Source: Mycobacterium sp. ITM-2016-00318
GTDB taxonomy: Bacteria > Actinomycetota > Actinomycetes > Mycobacteriales > Mycobacteriaceae
Reading direction: 5' to 3'
DNA length: 64,000 nucleotides
Assembly (NCBI RefSeq): GCF_002968285.2
Contig: NZ_CP134400.1
Span: 4,588,001 to 4,652,000, forward strand
Shown here one piece after another: positions 18,936 to 27,841 of the stretch (positions are counted from its first letter, which is position 1; the number at the start of each line of letters is the position of its first letter). The notes below the pieces were generated by a model. The model had not been told where the DNA came from, made no database searches, and was given only the letters and a program-made list of their open reading frames with translations. Position numbers and translations under genes: made by a program.

Positions 18936-20354
18936 CTACGGCTCGGTGCGAGGTGGCGTCGACGGCATCGCAATGACCGCGGCGGCAGAGGCGACGGCCA
19001 CCACCAGCACCCCGACGAAGACGGCCGCCGTGCCGGACTGAATGGTCGCGGCGCCAAGCGTATGCACGTCGCCCTCACCGAACACCGAGTTGGCGATCGC
19101 CCCGAAGACGGCGACGCCGACCGCGCTGCCCAGCGACCGCGCGAACATGTGCGTGCCGCTGACGACGCCTCGCTCGTCCCAATCCACGCTGGACTGTGCG
19201 GCGACGAGGGCAGGCAATGCCAACAGGCCGAGCCCGCAACCGGTCACGAAGCACAGCGCCGCCATCGCGACGATGCTCGGTTGATGCGCAGTCGCGACGA
19301 GCCCGCCGGTGCCGAGCAGCGCCAGAACGGCGCCGATCAGCCCGGTGCTCTTGAAGCCGATCCGAAGGTAGATCCGCCCGGCCAGCCCCGCGGTCAACGG
19401 CCAGCCGATGGTGAGTGTCGTCAGCGCCAGACCCGCCTCGACCGGCGACACGCCGAGAGATCCCTCGAGGTAGGTCGGCACGTAGGACGTCAGCCCGATC
19501 AGGATGGCCCCGACACCGAAACCGATCAGCGTCGTGGTCAGCAGCAGTCGCCGCGTCAGAACGAAGCCGGGCAGAATCGGCTCGACCGCCCGGCGGGCGG
19601 CGACCACGAATGCCGTCAGCAGCGCGGCACCGGCGCCGAACACGCCGATGCTCGCCATCGAACTCCAGGCCCAGGCCTGTCCGCCGCCGAGAATCCCCAA
19701 CACGAGCAGCGTCAATCCGGACGTGAGCAGCACCGCGCCGCGGACGTCGACAGATCTGTCGCCGCGATCGGCGTCCTCGTGGAAGCGGCGGATCATCATC
19801 CAGGCCGCCAACAGACACAGCGGCACGTTGATCACGAAGACCCACCGCCAGATGCCCAGCTCTGCGAACAGCCCGCCCAGGGTCGGCCCGATCACCGATG
19901 CGATCGCCCACACGCTGGCGAAGTACCCCTGCACCCTGGCGCGCTCGGCCAGTGTGTAGATGTCGCCTGCGATCGTCACCGACATCGGTTGCACCGCACC
20001 GGCACCCGTTCCCTGGATAGCGCGGGCGACGATCAACGCGGGCATCGACCACGCGACCGCGCAGAGCACCGAGCCCGCCATGAAGAGGCCGATGCCGACC
20101 AGCATGACCGGCTTGCGGCCGAACAGATCGGACAGCTTCGCGTAGAGCGGCGTCGTCACCGCCTGCGCGAGCAGGTAGCCGGAGAACAACCACGGGAACA
20201 GCGCGAAGTCGCCGAGTTCGCCGACGATCGTCGGGATCGCGGTGGCCAGCACGGTCGCGTCCAGCGCGACCAGGCTGAGGGAAACCATGATCGAGACGAG
20301 GACGGGTCCTCGCTCCGACCGAAACCCGACTCCGTCGACAGTTTCGGCACTCAC
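18936..20354 (-). CDS. MFS drug-efflux transporter (EmrB/QacA type)
   Basis: 472-aa integral membrane protein with many hydrophobic helices. It has the DHA2-type motif C region (GTGAGAVQPMS, IGPTLGGLFAELGIWRWVF) and motif A (LSDLFGRKPVML). It probably exports drugs or other amphiphiles by proton antiport. GTG at 20354 is preferred over 20363 because TATCGT (20362-20367) ends 7 nt upstream, as in leaderless genes. It lies downstream of the fadB terminator on the same strand, so it has its own promoter. Confidence 0.87.
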   Translation of the reverse strand: MSAETVDGVGFRSERGPVLVSIMVSLSLVALDATVLATAIPTIVGELGDFALFPWLFSGYLLAQAVTTPLYAKLSDLFGRKPVMLVGIGLFMAGSVLCAVAWSMPALIVARAIQGTGAGAVQPMSVTIAGDIYTLAERARVQGYFASVWAIASVIGPTLGGLFAELGIWRWVFVINVPLCLLAAWMMIRRFHEDADRGDRSVDVRGAVLLTSGLTLLVLGILGGGQAWAWSSMASIGVFGAGAALLTAFVVAARRAVEPILPGFVLTRRLLLTTTLIGFGVGAILIGLTSYVPTYLEGSLGVSPVEAGLALTTLTIGWPLTAGLAGRIYLRIGFKSTGLIGAVLALLGTGGLVATAHQPSIVAMAALCFVTGCGLGLLALPALVAAQSSVDWDERGVVSGTHMFARSLGSAVGVAVFGAIANSVFGEGDVHTLGAATIQSGTAAVFVGVLVVAVASAAAVIAMPSTPPRTEP

Positions 20355-20371
20355 TGAACCCACGATACGAA

Positions 20372-20408
20372 AAGCCCCCGAAGGCACTTGGCCTGCCCCG
20401 GGGGCTGT
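20372..20408 (-). terminator. Terminator after fadB
   Basis: Perfect 8-bp stem AGCCCCCG / CGGGGGCT with an 18-nt loop, followed on the minus strand by TTTCG. It separates fadB from the efflux gene. Confidence 0.75.
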
Positions 20409-20421
20409 TTCGTTTCCAGCG

Positions 20422-22578
20422 TTACGTGTTCAGCGAAGCCGGCGGGTTGAAGCGGTCGCCGTAACGGGCGGCCAGCTCCTTGGCACGGGCCACGAAGGCC
20501 TCCTTGCCGGTTCCGCCTGCTCCCTGGTAGCCGACGATGAACTGCGCGCTGCCGCCGGTGTAGGGCGGGAATCCGATACCCATGATCGAGCCGATGTTGG
20601 CGTCGGCGGTCGACGTCAACACACCCTCGTCGAGGCACTTCTGGGTCTCCAACGCTTCCGCGAACAACATCCGGTCGATCATGTCCTGCAGCGGAATCTC
20701 GGTGCAGCCGGAGTTGAACGTCTCGGCCAATCCCGGCCACAGACCGGTGCGCTTGCCGTCGGCGTATTCGTAGAAACCGGCGCCCTTCAGACGGCTGGGC
20801 CGCCCGATCTCGATCATCTTCTCGACGACCGCCTCGGCAGGGTGCGGCACATACGTGCCGCCCTCGTCCTCGACACCCTTGCGGGAGGCGACGGCGATCT
20901 TGTGCATCAGCTCGAGGTTGAGCTCGTCGGACAGCTGCAGCGGCGGCGCCGGGTAGCCGGCCTGGCTGCCCGCCTGCTCGATGCTCGCGGGCGCGATGCC
21001 CTCGCCGAGCATCGCCAGCGCCTCGTTGACGAAGGTGCCGATGACCCGGCTGGTGAAGAAGCCGCGGCTGTCGTTGACGACGATCGGGGTCTTGCCGATG
21101 ACCAGCGTGTAGTCGAACACGCGGGCCAGCGCCTCGTCAGAGGTCTTCTCGCCCTTGATGATCTCGACCAGCGGCATCTTGTCGACCGGGGAGAAGAAGT
21201 GGATACCGATGAAGTCCTCCTGGCGCTTCACTCCGGTAGCCAGACCGGTGATCGGCAGCGTGGACGTGTTCGACCCGAGCAGCGCGTTGGGCTCGACGAT
21301 GTCCTCGATCTCACCGAACACCTTGTGCTTCAACTCAACCGACTCGAACACGGCCTCGATGACGAAGTCGACGCCCTTGAAGTCGGCGGCGTCTGCGGTC
21401 GGCGTGATGCGGGCCAGCAGCTTGTCGGACTTCTCCTGGGTCGTCTTGCCGCGCTCCAGCGCCTTGGCTTCGAGCTTCTCGGAGTAGCCCTTGCCCTTCT
21501 GCGCGGCCTCGATGTTGACGTCTTTGAGCACCACGTCGAACCCGGCCTTCGCCGAGACATAGGCGATGCCCGCGCCCATCATGCCCGCGCCGAGCACGCC
21601 GATCTTCTTGATCTCCTGCTTGGCGATGCCCTCGGGCCGCGAACCGCCGCCGTTGATGTGCTGCAGGTCGAGGAAGAACGCCTGGATCATGTTCTTGGCG
21701 GTCTGCCCCGTGACGAGCGTGGTGAAGTAGCGGCTCTCGATGCGCGAGGCGGTGTCGAAGTCCACCTGTGCACCCTCGACCGCGGCGTCCAGGATGGCCC
21801 GCGGCGCCGGCATCGGCGCGCCCTTGAGCTGCTTCTTCAGCAACGCTGGGAACGACGGGAGGATGCCGGCCAGCGCCGGGCTGGACGGCGTGCCGCCCGG
21901 CATCTTGTAGCCCTTGGCGTCCCACGGCTGGGTGTGCGCCTCGGGATTGGCCTTGAACTCCTTTATCCAAGCCTTAGCCCTCGGCACCAGTTCCTCCACG
22001 GTCGGCAGCACCTCGTCGACGAGGCCGACCTCCTTGGCCTTGCCGGGCTTGAATCGGGTGCCCTGGGAAAGCACCTCCATGAACGCCTTCTGGATGCCGA
22101 ACATCCGGACGCTGCGGGTGACGCCGCCGCCGCCGGGCAGCAGGCCGAGCGTCACCTCGGGGAACCCGACGACCGCTCCTGGCACGTCGGCGATGATCCG
22201 GTGGTGGGCCGCGAGCGCGATCTCGAGGCCGCCGCCGAGAGCCGCACCGTTGATGGCGGCGACGACGGGCTTGCCAAGGGTCTCGAGCGCACGCAGATCG
22301 CGCTTGACCGACTCGACGGTGTCGAACGCCTCGCCTGCGTTCTCCGGGCCGAGCTGGATCATGCCCTTGAGGTCACCGCCCGCGAAGAAGGTCTTCTTCG
22401 CACTGGCGATGACGACGCCGCTGATCGAATCCTTCTCGGCGACAAGGCGTTCGACCGCGTTGTGCATCGACTCGCTGTAGTGCTCGTTCATCACGTTCGC
22501 CGAACCGGTCGGGTCGTCGAGCGTCAGGGTGACGATGCCGTCGGCATCCTTGTCCCACTTGATCGTGTTCTCTGCCAT
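20422..22578 (-). CDS. fadB: Trifunctional enzyme alpha subunit FadB
   Basis: 718-aa enzyme with an N-terminal enoyl-CoA hydratase/isomerase domain (NGAALGGGLEIALAAHH; FPEVTLGLLPGGGG) and a 3-hydroxyacyl-CoA dehydrogenase domain starting near residue 325 (IGVLGAGMMGAGIAYVSA). It carries out the middle two steps of beta-oxidation and works in a complex with the thiolase FadA. ATG at 22578 gives the standard N-terminus MAENTIKWD. It follows fadA by 17 nt, so the two are one transcript. Length matches Rv0860. Confidence 0.95.
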   Translation of the reverse strand: MAENTIKWDKDADGIVTLTLDDPTGSANVMNEHYSESMHNAVERLVAEKDSISGVVIASAKKTFFAGGDLKGMIQLGPENAGEAFDTVESVKRDLRALETLGKPVVAAINGAALGGGLEIALAAHHRIIADVPGAVVGFPEVTLGLLPGGGGVTRSVRMFGIQKAFMEVLSQGTRFKPGKAKEVGLVDEVLPTVEELVPRAKAWIKEFKANPEAHTQPWDAKGYKMPGGTPSSPALAGILPSFPALLKKQLKGAPMPAPRAILDAAVEGAQVDFDTASRIESRYFTTLVTGQTAKNMIQAFFLDLQHINGGGSRPEGIAKQEIKKIGVLGAGMMGAGIAYVSAKAGFDVVLKDVNIEAAQKGKGYSEKLEAKALERGKTTQEKSDKLLARITPTADAADFKGVDFVIEAVFESVELKHKVFGEIEDIVEPNALLGSNTSTLPITGLATGVKRQEDFIGIHFFSPVDKMPLVEIIKGEKTSDEALARVFDYTLVIGKTPIVVNDSRGFFTSRVIGTFVNEALAMLGEGIAPASIEQAGSQAGYPAPPLQLSDELNLELMHKIAVASRKGVEDEGGTYVPHPAEAVVEKMIEIGRPSRLKGAGFYEYADGKRTGLWPGLAETFNSGCTEIPLQDMIDRMLFAEALETQKCLDEGVLTSTADANIGSIMGIGFPPYTGGSAQFIVGYQGAGGTGKEAFVARAKELAARYGDRFNPPASLNT

Positions 22579-22595
22579 TTCTGAAGGACCCTCTC

Positions 22596-23806
22596 TCAAA
22601 CTCGTTCAATGATGGTCGCGACACCCATGCCGCCGCCGATGCACAGCGTGACGAGCGCGCGGCGCGCGTTGCGGCGCTCGAGCTCGTCGACCATGGTTCC
22701 GGTGATCATCGCGCCGGTGGCGCCGAGCGGGTGGCCCATCGCGATGGCGCCACCGTTGACGTTGAGCTTCTCGTCGGGGATGTTCAGATCCTTCTGGAAC
22801 TTCAGCACCACCGAGGCGAAGGCCTCGTTCAGCTCGAACAGGTCGATGTCGTCGACGGTCAGCCCCGCGCGGTCGAGCACCTTGCGGGTGGCGGGCGTCG
22901 GGCCGGTGAGCATGATGACCGGATCGGCACCGCTGGTGGCGGTGGCGACGATGCGGGCCCGCGGGGTCAGGCCCTGCGACGTGCCTGCCTTCTCGGATCC
23001 GACGAGCACCAGCGCGGCGCCGTCGACGATGCCGGAGCTGTTGCCGCCGGTGTGCACGTGGTTGATGCGCTCGACGTAGTGGTACTTCTGCAGCGCCACA
23101 TCGTCGAAGCCGCCCATGGCGCCGACGCCGTCGAACGCGGTCTTCAGCTTGCCGAGGCCCTTGAGGGTGGTGTCGGCGCGCATGTGCTCGTCGTGGTCGA
23201 GGATGACCAGGCCGTTCTGATCCTTGACGGGGACGACGGACTTGGCGAAGTAGCCGCCCGACCATGCCGCGGCGGCCTTCTCCTGGCTGCGCAGCGCGTA
23301 GCGGTCGACGTCCTCGCGGCTGAAGCCTTCGATGGTGGCGATCAGGTCGGCGCCGATGCCCTGCGGGACGAAGCCGATGCGGTAGTTGGTCTCGGGATCG
23401 GTCGCCCACGCGCCGCCGTCGGAGCCCATCGGGACGCGGCTCATCGACTCCACGCCGCCGGCGAGCACAAGGTCGTCCCAGCGGAGCGGACTTTCTGCGC
23501 GGCGGTGTTGACGGCCTCGAGGCCCGACGCGCAGAAGCGGTTGAGCTGGAAGCCGCCGGTGGTCTCGGGCAGCTTCGCGACGAGCGCCGCGGTGCGGGCG
23601 ATGTCGCCGCCCTGGTCGCCGACGGGCGACACGACGCCGAGGATGAGGTCGGAGATCAGGTTCTCGTCGAGGTCGGGAAAGCGCATGCGCAGTTCGTCGA
23701 TCAGACCGACGACCAGGTTGACGGGCTTGACCTCATTGAGGGCGCCGTTCTTGTTCTTGCCGCGAGGCGTACGAATGGCCTCGTAGATGAAGGCTTCTTC
23801 AGACAT
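22596..23806 (-). pseudogene. fadA: Thiolase FadA broken by a single-base frameshift
   Basis: Acetyl-CoA acyltransferase beta subunit of the FadAB complex, present in two frames. The first (from ATG 23806) has the N-terminus and nucleophile Cys in [11 protein letters not shown]; the second continues as [16 protein letters not shown] and holds the catalytic His ([10 protein letters not shown]) and final Cys (CIGGGMG). The break is at about 23481-23483: the + strand reads CCCAGCGGAGCG where one more C would restore [12 protein letters not shown]. With that base the gene is 1212 bp, 403 residues, the expected length. Either a real mutation or an assembly error; every other part is well conserved, which favours error or a very recent event. 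Confidence 0.9.
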
Positions 23807-23889
23807 GAAGATAGTTCCTGTTCAGATGGGGTTAGGTGGGAGACCTGCCCGCATGGGCGGTTGTCCTCTGCGCCAGCCTACAGCCTCGG

Positions 23890-23905
23890 CCAACCTGTTG
23901 GTTGG
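23890..23905 (-). promoter_or_regulatory. Dyad CCAACC-TGTT-GGTTGG upstream of fadA
   Basis: Perfect 6-bp inverted repeat with a 4-nt centre, 83 nt upstream of the fadA ATG in the 203-nt gap before fadA. Size and position fit a TetR- or GntR-type operator for the fadAB operon; the regulator is not in the window. Confidence 0.4.
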
Positions 23906-24009
23906 GAGGTACATCACCCTCGCTTCCCCACACACCCCATAACGCCGAAACTCACGTATAGGCGGGAAAGCGCGAATGGATCCCGCCAATATGTCGATCT
24001 CGGCGCGAC

Positions 24010-25116
24010 TCAGGCCACTTCGAGAGAGTCGGCCTCGGCGAGCGTCGGGTAGTCGATGTAGCCGACGGGTCCCGGTGCGTAGAACGTCGCGACATCCGGC
24101 TCGTTGAGCTCGGCGCCTCGGGCCAGGCGCTCGATCAGGTCCGGGTTCGCGAGATACGCGCGGCCCACCGCGACCGCGCCGACGACACCCCAGTCGACGA
24201 GGTTCTCCAGCTCGCAGAAGTTGGTGTCGATGCCCCGCGGGGTGTTGAGCACCAGCGTGGATTCCCACACCGAGCGGATGACCGCGAACGCGAGCTGTGT
24301 CGGCTCGATGACCAGGTGCAGGTACGCCAGCCCGAGCGGGGCGATGCGGTTCAGCAGCGCCTCGTAGGCCGACACCTCGTCGACCTCGCGCATGTCGCCC
24401 GCATCGTTTCCCGGCGAGATCCGTAGCCCCACCCGGCCCGCGCCTATCTCCGCGGCGACGGCTTCGACCACCTCGGCCGTCAACCGGGCCCGATTCTGCG
24501 GTGAACCGCCGTAGACGTCGTCGCGCCGATTGGTCACGTCGGAGAGGAATTCGTGCAGCAGATACCCGTTGGCCGAATGGATCTCGACGCCGTCCATCCC
24601 GGCGTCGACGGCGCGGCGGGCGGCGGAGCGGAAGTCGGCGACGACGGCAGGGATCTCGTCGGTGCGCAGCGCGCGCGGCACAGGCAACGGCTTACGACCG
24701 GTCGGCGTGTGCGCTGTCATGTCGGCGGCGATCGCCGACGGGGCGACTGTCTCCACGCCGCTGATCTCCGGATGGCCCATCCGCCCGACGTGCCACAGCT
24801 GCACGAACATGCGGCCGCCTTCGCCGTGCACGGCGCCGGCGATGTCGGCCCACCGCCGCTGATGCCGGTCGGTGAACATCCCCGGTGTGTTGAGGTATGC
24901 GCCGTTGGCTGCCTTGGAAATTGCCGTCGCTTCGGTGACGATCAGACCCGCCGACGCGCGCTGCCCGTAATAGAGCGCGGCAAGCTCCGAGGGTGTCGCA
25001 TCGGCCTCTGCGCGGGAACGCGTCAATGGGGCCATGAACAACCGGTTGTCGGTCGACACGTCGCCGATCGTCGCGGGCCGCAGAAGCGCTGAATTATCGT
25101 CGAGGGTGAAAGCCAT
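24010..25116 (-). CDS. Old-yellow-enzyme family alkene reductase
   Basis: 368-aa FMN-dependent TIM barrel reductase. Family signatures: APLTRSRA at the N-terminus, FVQLWHVGRMGHPE, and the substrate/FMN segment DGVEIHSANGYLLHEFLSD. It should reduce activated C=C bonds (enones, nitro compounds) with NAD(P)H. It is divergent from the aminotransferase gene (54 nt). It is not part of the usual Rv0859-Rv0858c spacing, so it is probably a lineage-specific insertion between them. Confidence 0.92.
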   Translation of the reverse strand: MAFTLDDNSALLRPATIGDVSTDNRLFMAPLTRSRAEADATPSELAALYYGQRASAGLIVTEATAISKAANGAYLNTPGMFTDRHQRRWADIAGAVHGEGGRMFVQLWHVGRMGHPEISGVETVAPSAIAADMTAHTPTGRKPLPVPRALRTDEIPAVVADFRSAARRAVDAGMDGVEIHSANGYLLHEFLSDVTNRRDDVYGGSPQNRARLTAEVVEAVAAEIGAGRVGLRISPGNDAGDMREVDEVSAYEALLNRIAPLGLAYLHLVIEPTQLAFAVIRSVWESTLVLNTPRGIDTNFCELENLVDWGVVGAVAVGRAYLANPDLIERLARGAELNEPDVATFYAPGPVGYIDYPTLAEADSLEVA

Positions 25117-25156
25117 GCCGCTGACAGCGCTCGGCAGCGGGCGTTCATTCCTGCCC

Positions 25157-25162
25157 TACGCT
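25157..25162 (+). promoter_or_regulatory. -10 hexamer TACGCT, leaderless start at 25171
   Basis: TACGCT ends 8 nt before ATG 25171; same hexamer and spacing as at 7546-7551. Confidence 0.55.
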
Positions 25163-25170
25163 TGCGACCC

Positions 25171-26331
25171 ATGACGGTGAAGCGGCTGCAGCCCTACGCG
25201 GTGACGATCTTCGCCGAGATGTCGGCGCTGGCAGCACGCATCGGCGCGGTGAACCTGGGCCAGGGATTTCCCGACGAGGACGGCCCGCCTGCGATGCTCA
25301 AGACCGCGGAGAACGCGATCGCCGAGGGCGTCAACCAGTACCCACCCGGGCTGGGCATCCCGCCGCTGCGCGAGGCGATCGCCGCGCAGCGCAAGCGGAA
25401 CTTCGGCACCGAATACGACCCCGACACCGAAGTGCTCGTCACCGTGGGTGCGACGGAGGCGATCGCGGCGTCGGTCATCGGACTCGTCGAGCCGGGCAGC
25501 GAGGTGCTGCTGATCGAGCCGTTCTACGACTCGTACTCACCCGTCATCGCGATGGCCGGGTGTGAGCGGCGCGTCGTGCCGATGGTGGCCGACGGTCGCG
25601 GCTTCGCCATCGACGTCGACGCGCTGCGCCGAGCCGTCACGCCGAAAACCAAGGCGCTGATGATCAATTCACCGCACAACCCAACCGGGATGGTGGCCTC
25701 CGACGCGCAACTCGCCGCGATTGCCGAGCTCGCGGTGGAGGCCGACCTGCTGGTCATCGCCGACGAGGTGTACGAGCACCTGGTCTTCGACGGCCACCGG
25801 CACCTACCGCTGGCCAACTATCCGGGGATGGCCGAGAGGACGATCACGATCTCAAGCGCGGCCAAGATGTTCAACGTCACGGGGTGGAAGATCGGCTGGG
25901 CCTGCGGCGCAGCTGATCTCATCAAGGGCGTGCGCGCGGCCAAGCAGTATCTGAGCTATGTCGGCGGCGCGCCGTTCCAGCCCGCTGTGGCCCAGGCCCT
26001 CAACACGGAAGAGGCCTGGGTTGCCGGTCTGCGGGGGTCGTTGCAGGCCAAGCGCGACCGGCTCGGCACTGCGCTGGACGAGTTGGGCTTCGAGGTGCAC
26101 GACAGCTTCGGCACGTACTTCCTGTGCGCCGACCCGCGGCCGCTCGGCTACGAAGACAGCACCTCGTTCTGTGCCGACCTGCCGGAGAAAGCGGGCGTGG
26201 CCGCCATCCCGATGGCGGCATTCTGCGAGTCGACCGACAACCAGTGGAATCACCTGGCGCGCTTCGCCTTCTGTAAACGCGACGACACCCTCGACGAGGC
26301 GATTCGACGGCTGGCCGTGCTTCGTCGCTAG
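25171..26331 (+). CDS. dapC: PLP aminotransferase, DapC-like
   Basis: 386-aa fold-type I aminotransferase. Features are LGQGFPDEDGPP, YPPGLGIPPLREAIA, NSPHNPTG, ADEVYEHL and the PLP lysine K232 in SSAAKMFNVTGWK. The orthologous position in M. tuberculosis (Rv0858c) encodes N-succinyldiaminopimelate aminotransferase DapC, which makes a precursor of lysine and peptidoglycan meso-DAP. The group also contains kynurenine and methionine aminotransferases, so the substrate is inferred from synteny. ATG at 25171 has a leaderless-type promoter. The stop overlaps that of the convergent DUF559 gene. Confidence 0.85.
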   Translation: MTVKRLQPYAVTIFAEMSALAARIGAVNLGQGFPDEDGPPAMLKTAENAIAEGVNQYPPGLGIPPLREAIAAQRKRNFGTEYDPDTEVLVTVGATEAIAASVIGLVEPGSEVLLIEPFYDSYSPVIAMAGCERRVVPMVADGRGFAIDVDALRRAVTPKTKALMINSPHNPTGMVASDAQLAAIAELAVEADLLVIADEVYEHLVFDGHRHLPLANYPGMAERTITISSAAKMFNVTGWKIGWACGAADLIKGVRAAKQYLSYVGGAPFQPAVAQALNTEEAWVAGLRGSLQAKRDRLGTALDELGFEVHDSFGTYFLCADPRPLGYEDSTSFCADLPEKAGVAAIPMAAFCESTDNQWNHLARFAFCKRDDTLDEAIRRLAVLRR

Positions 26332-27245
26332 CTCACGCGTCGAACGTGAAGTTGTTGGACCCAGTCGTCGAGGAACGCGTGCATCAACGTCACGTTCGGT
26401 ACCGCGCCGAGTGCCCTTGCGACGCGGTTGACAACAGATATCGGCTGATCGCGCAGCTGCACCCAGCTGAGACGAATAATCGTCCAGCCCTGCGCGGCGA
26501 GGAATTCGAGGCGTTCGATATCGCGAGCACGCTGAGTAGGATCGGTCCAGTGCTGCGCCCCGTCGTACTCGATCGCGACCTTGTGCTGCGGCCAGCCTAG
26601 GTCGAGGCGGTAGAGCGGACTCCCGTAATCGTCTGGAACGACGATCTGGGTGGCCGGCCGCGGCAGGGCCGCCATGAGAACCAGTAACCGGACTAAAGAC
26701 TCCGGCGGGGACTCAGCACCTGCGTCTGCGAGGCCCAGCGCTATAGCGGCATTTCGCGTACCCCGCAGGCCAGGGTTGCGGTTCAACACCGCTTGAGCGT
26801 CGAGCGCAGAGCAGCCGCTCACCCGCAGCACCGCGTCAATTTTCGGAACTGCTACAAGCAGCGGCAGACGCCGGGCGATGTCGAAGGCGGTACGCGCAGG
26901 AGTTGTCACCCGCATATCCCCCACGCGGCAGACATCGCGACTGCAGAGCGAATCGCTGTACACACGGATCTTCTCAGGGGCCCGGCGATTGGACCGAATC
27001 AGCTCCGCCGGCTCCGACGCGTCGAGCCAACGACTGCCCAGCACGGCGGCGGCGCTGCATCCTGCAACCGTTGCCAACCTGCCAGACCACAGCCATGCTG
27101 CGACGGCCATGTCCCTCGCTGACAGCTCGGCACTCTTGTCGGCATACACATTGCGATACAGCTTCGTGTACCCGCGGCTGAGTTCGCGCCGTGTCAGCCT
27201 GCCTGAAGCGAGCGCCTCGCTCGCGACCACGATCTTGTCTCGCAT
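26328..27245 (-). CDS. DUF559/AbiEi-like domain protein
   Basis: 305-aa protein. The N-terminal part (LTRRELSRGYTKLYRNVYADKS) resembles the winged-helix start of AbiEi-like type IV antitoxins. The C-terminal part has a Vsr-like PD-(D/E)xK core: RLDLGWPQHKVAIEYDG then ERLEFLAAQGWTIIRLSW. This two-part layout is common in mycobacterial DUF559 proteins of unknown role. No partner toxin gene is next to it. ATG at 27245 is preferred; a GTG at 27302 would add 19 residues. It is not in the standard Rv0858c-Rv0857 interval, so it is probably acquired. Confidence 0.7.
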   Translation of the reverse strand: MRDKIVVASEALASGRLTRRELSRGYTKLYRNVYADKSAELSARDMAVAAWLWSGRLATVAGCSAAAVLGSRWLDASEPAELIRSNRRAPEKIRVYSDSLCSRDVCRVGDMRVTTPARTAFDIARRLPLLVAVPKIDAVLRVSGCSALDAQAVLNRNPGLRGTRNAAIALGLADAGAESPPESLVRLLVLMAALPRPATQIVVPDDYGSPLYRLDLGWPQHKVAIEYDGAQHWTDPTQRARDIERLEFLAAQGWTIIRLSWVQLRDQPISVVNRVARALGAVPNVTLMHAFLDDWVQQLHVRRVS

Positions 27246-27354
27246 GCAGGCATGGTCGGGCGGTAGACCGACACCTCGTACGACCGTGCAGAAGTTATTC
27301 ACATTCCGCAGGTGAAGCGTTCAACAACTACACGCTCGTCGCCAAGGCCGAATA

Positions 27355-27795
27355 TCAGTGGCCGATCTGCGCGACGCGCTGACGCAGGCTCTCCGTCGCA
27401 ACGTCGAGCACCTGTTTCTTGGCCCGCTTGATCAAGAAGTTGGGCACCGGTGCGGCGAGTTCAAGGATGATGTCGAAGCGCACCCGCGTCCTGTCCTCAC
27501 CCTCGGGCGTCAGGTTGTACTCCGCGTGCAGTCCGCGCTGTGCGGCGGTCGCCGACGAGTCCCACACCATCCACCGGTCGCCCCAGTTGTATTCGACGAT
27601 CTCCTTGTCGGTGACGCCCATGATCTTCAACGTGGCCTTCACGTGGTGCGGCCTGCCGTCGGGATGGCGGTCGAGAACCTCAGCGCTTTTGTGCAGTGAG
27701 GACCAGGACGGCACCGAGTCGATGTCTGCGAGCACGTCGAGGATGGTGTCGACTGGGGCGTCGAAGACGACCTCCCGCGACGCTCGAACAGCCAT
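27355..27795 (-). CDS. SRPBCC (START-like) family protein, Rv0857 type
   Basis: 146-aa helix-grip protein of the polyketide cyclase/dehydrase-like group (AVRASREVVFDAPVDTI; ADIDSVPSWSSLHKSAEVLD; DRTRVRFDIILELAAPVP). Such proteins bind hydrophobic ligands in a deep cavity. It is a paralogue of the two genes at 37952 and 38439. TACATT (27803-27808, complement) ends 7 nt before the ATG, giving a likely leaderless start. Confidence 0.85.
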   Translation of the reverse strand: MAVRASREVVFDAPVDTILDVLADIDSVPSWSSLHKSAEVLDRHPDGRPHHVKATLKIMGVTDKEIVEYNWGDRWMVWDSSATAAQRGLHAEYNLTPEGEDRTRVRFDIILELAAPVPNFLIKRAKKQVLDVATESLRQRVAQIGH

Positions 27796-27841
27796 GTTGG
27801 CAAATGTAATCCTCTTGCCGCGAGGCGTCAGCCGACTCGCG

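Noticed and set aside
20242..22584. 780-codon frame on the plus strand over fadB
   Set aside because: Exact antisense of a well-conserved enzyme; composition rich in Arg/Asp/Val as expected for a shadow frame.
26328..27245. Complete toxin-antitoxin pair
   Set aside because: No second small gene is adjacent; both neighbours are metabolic genes.
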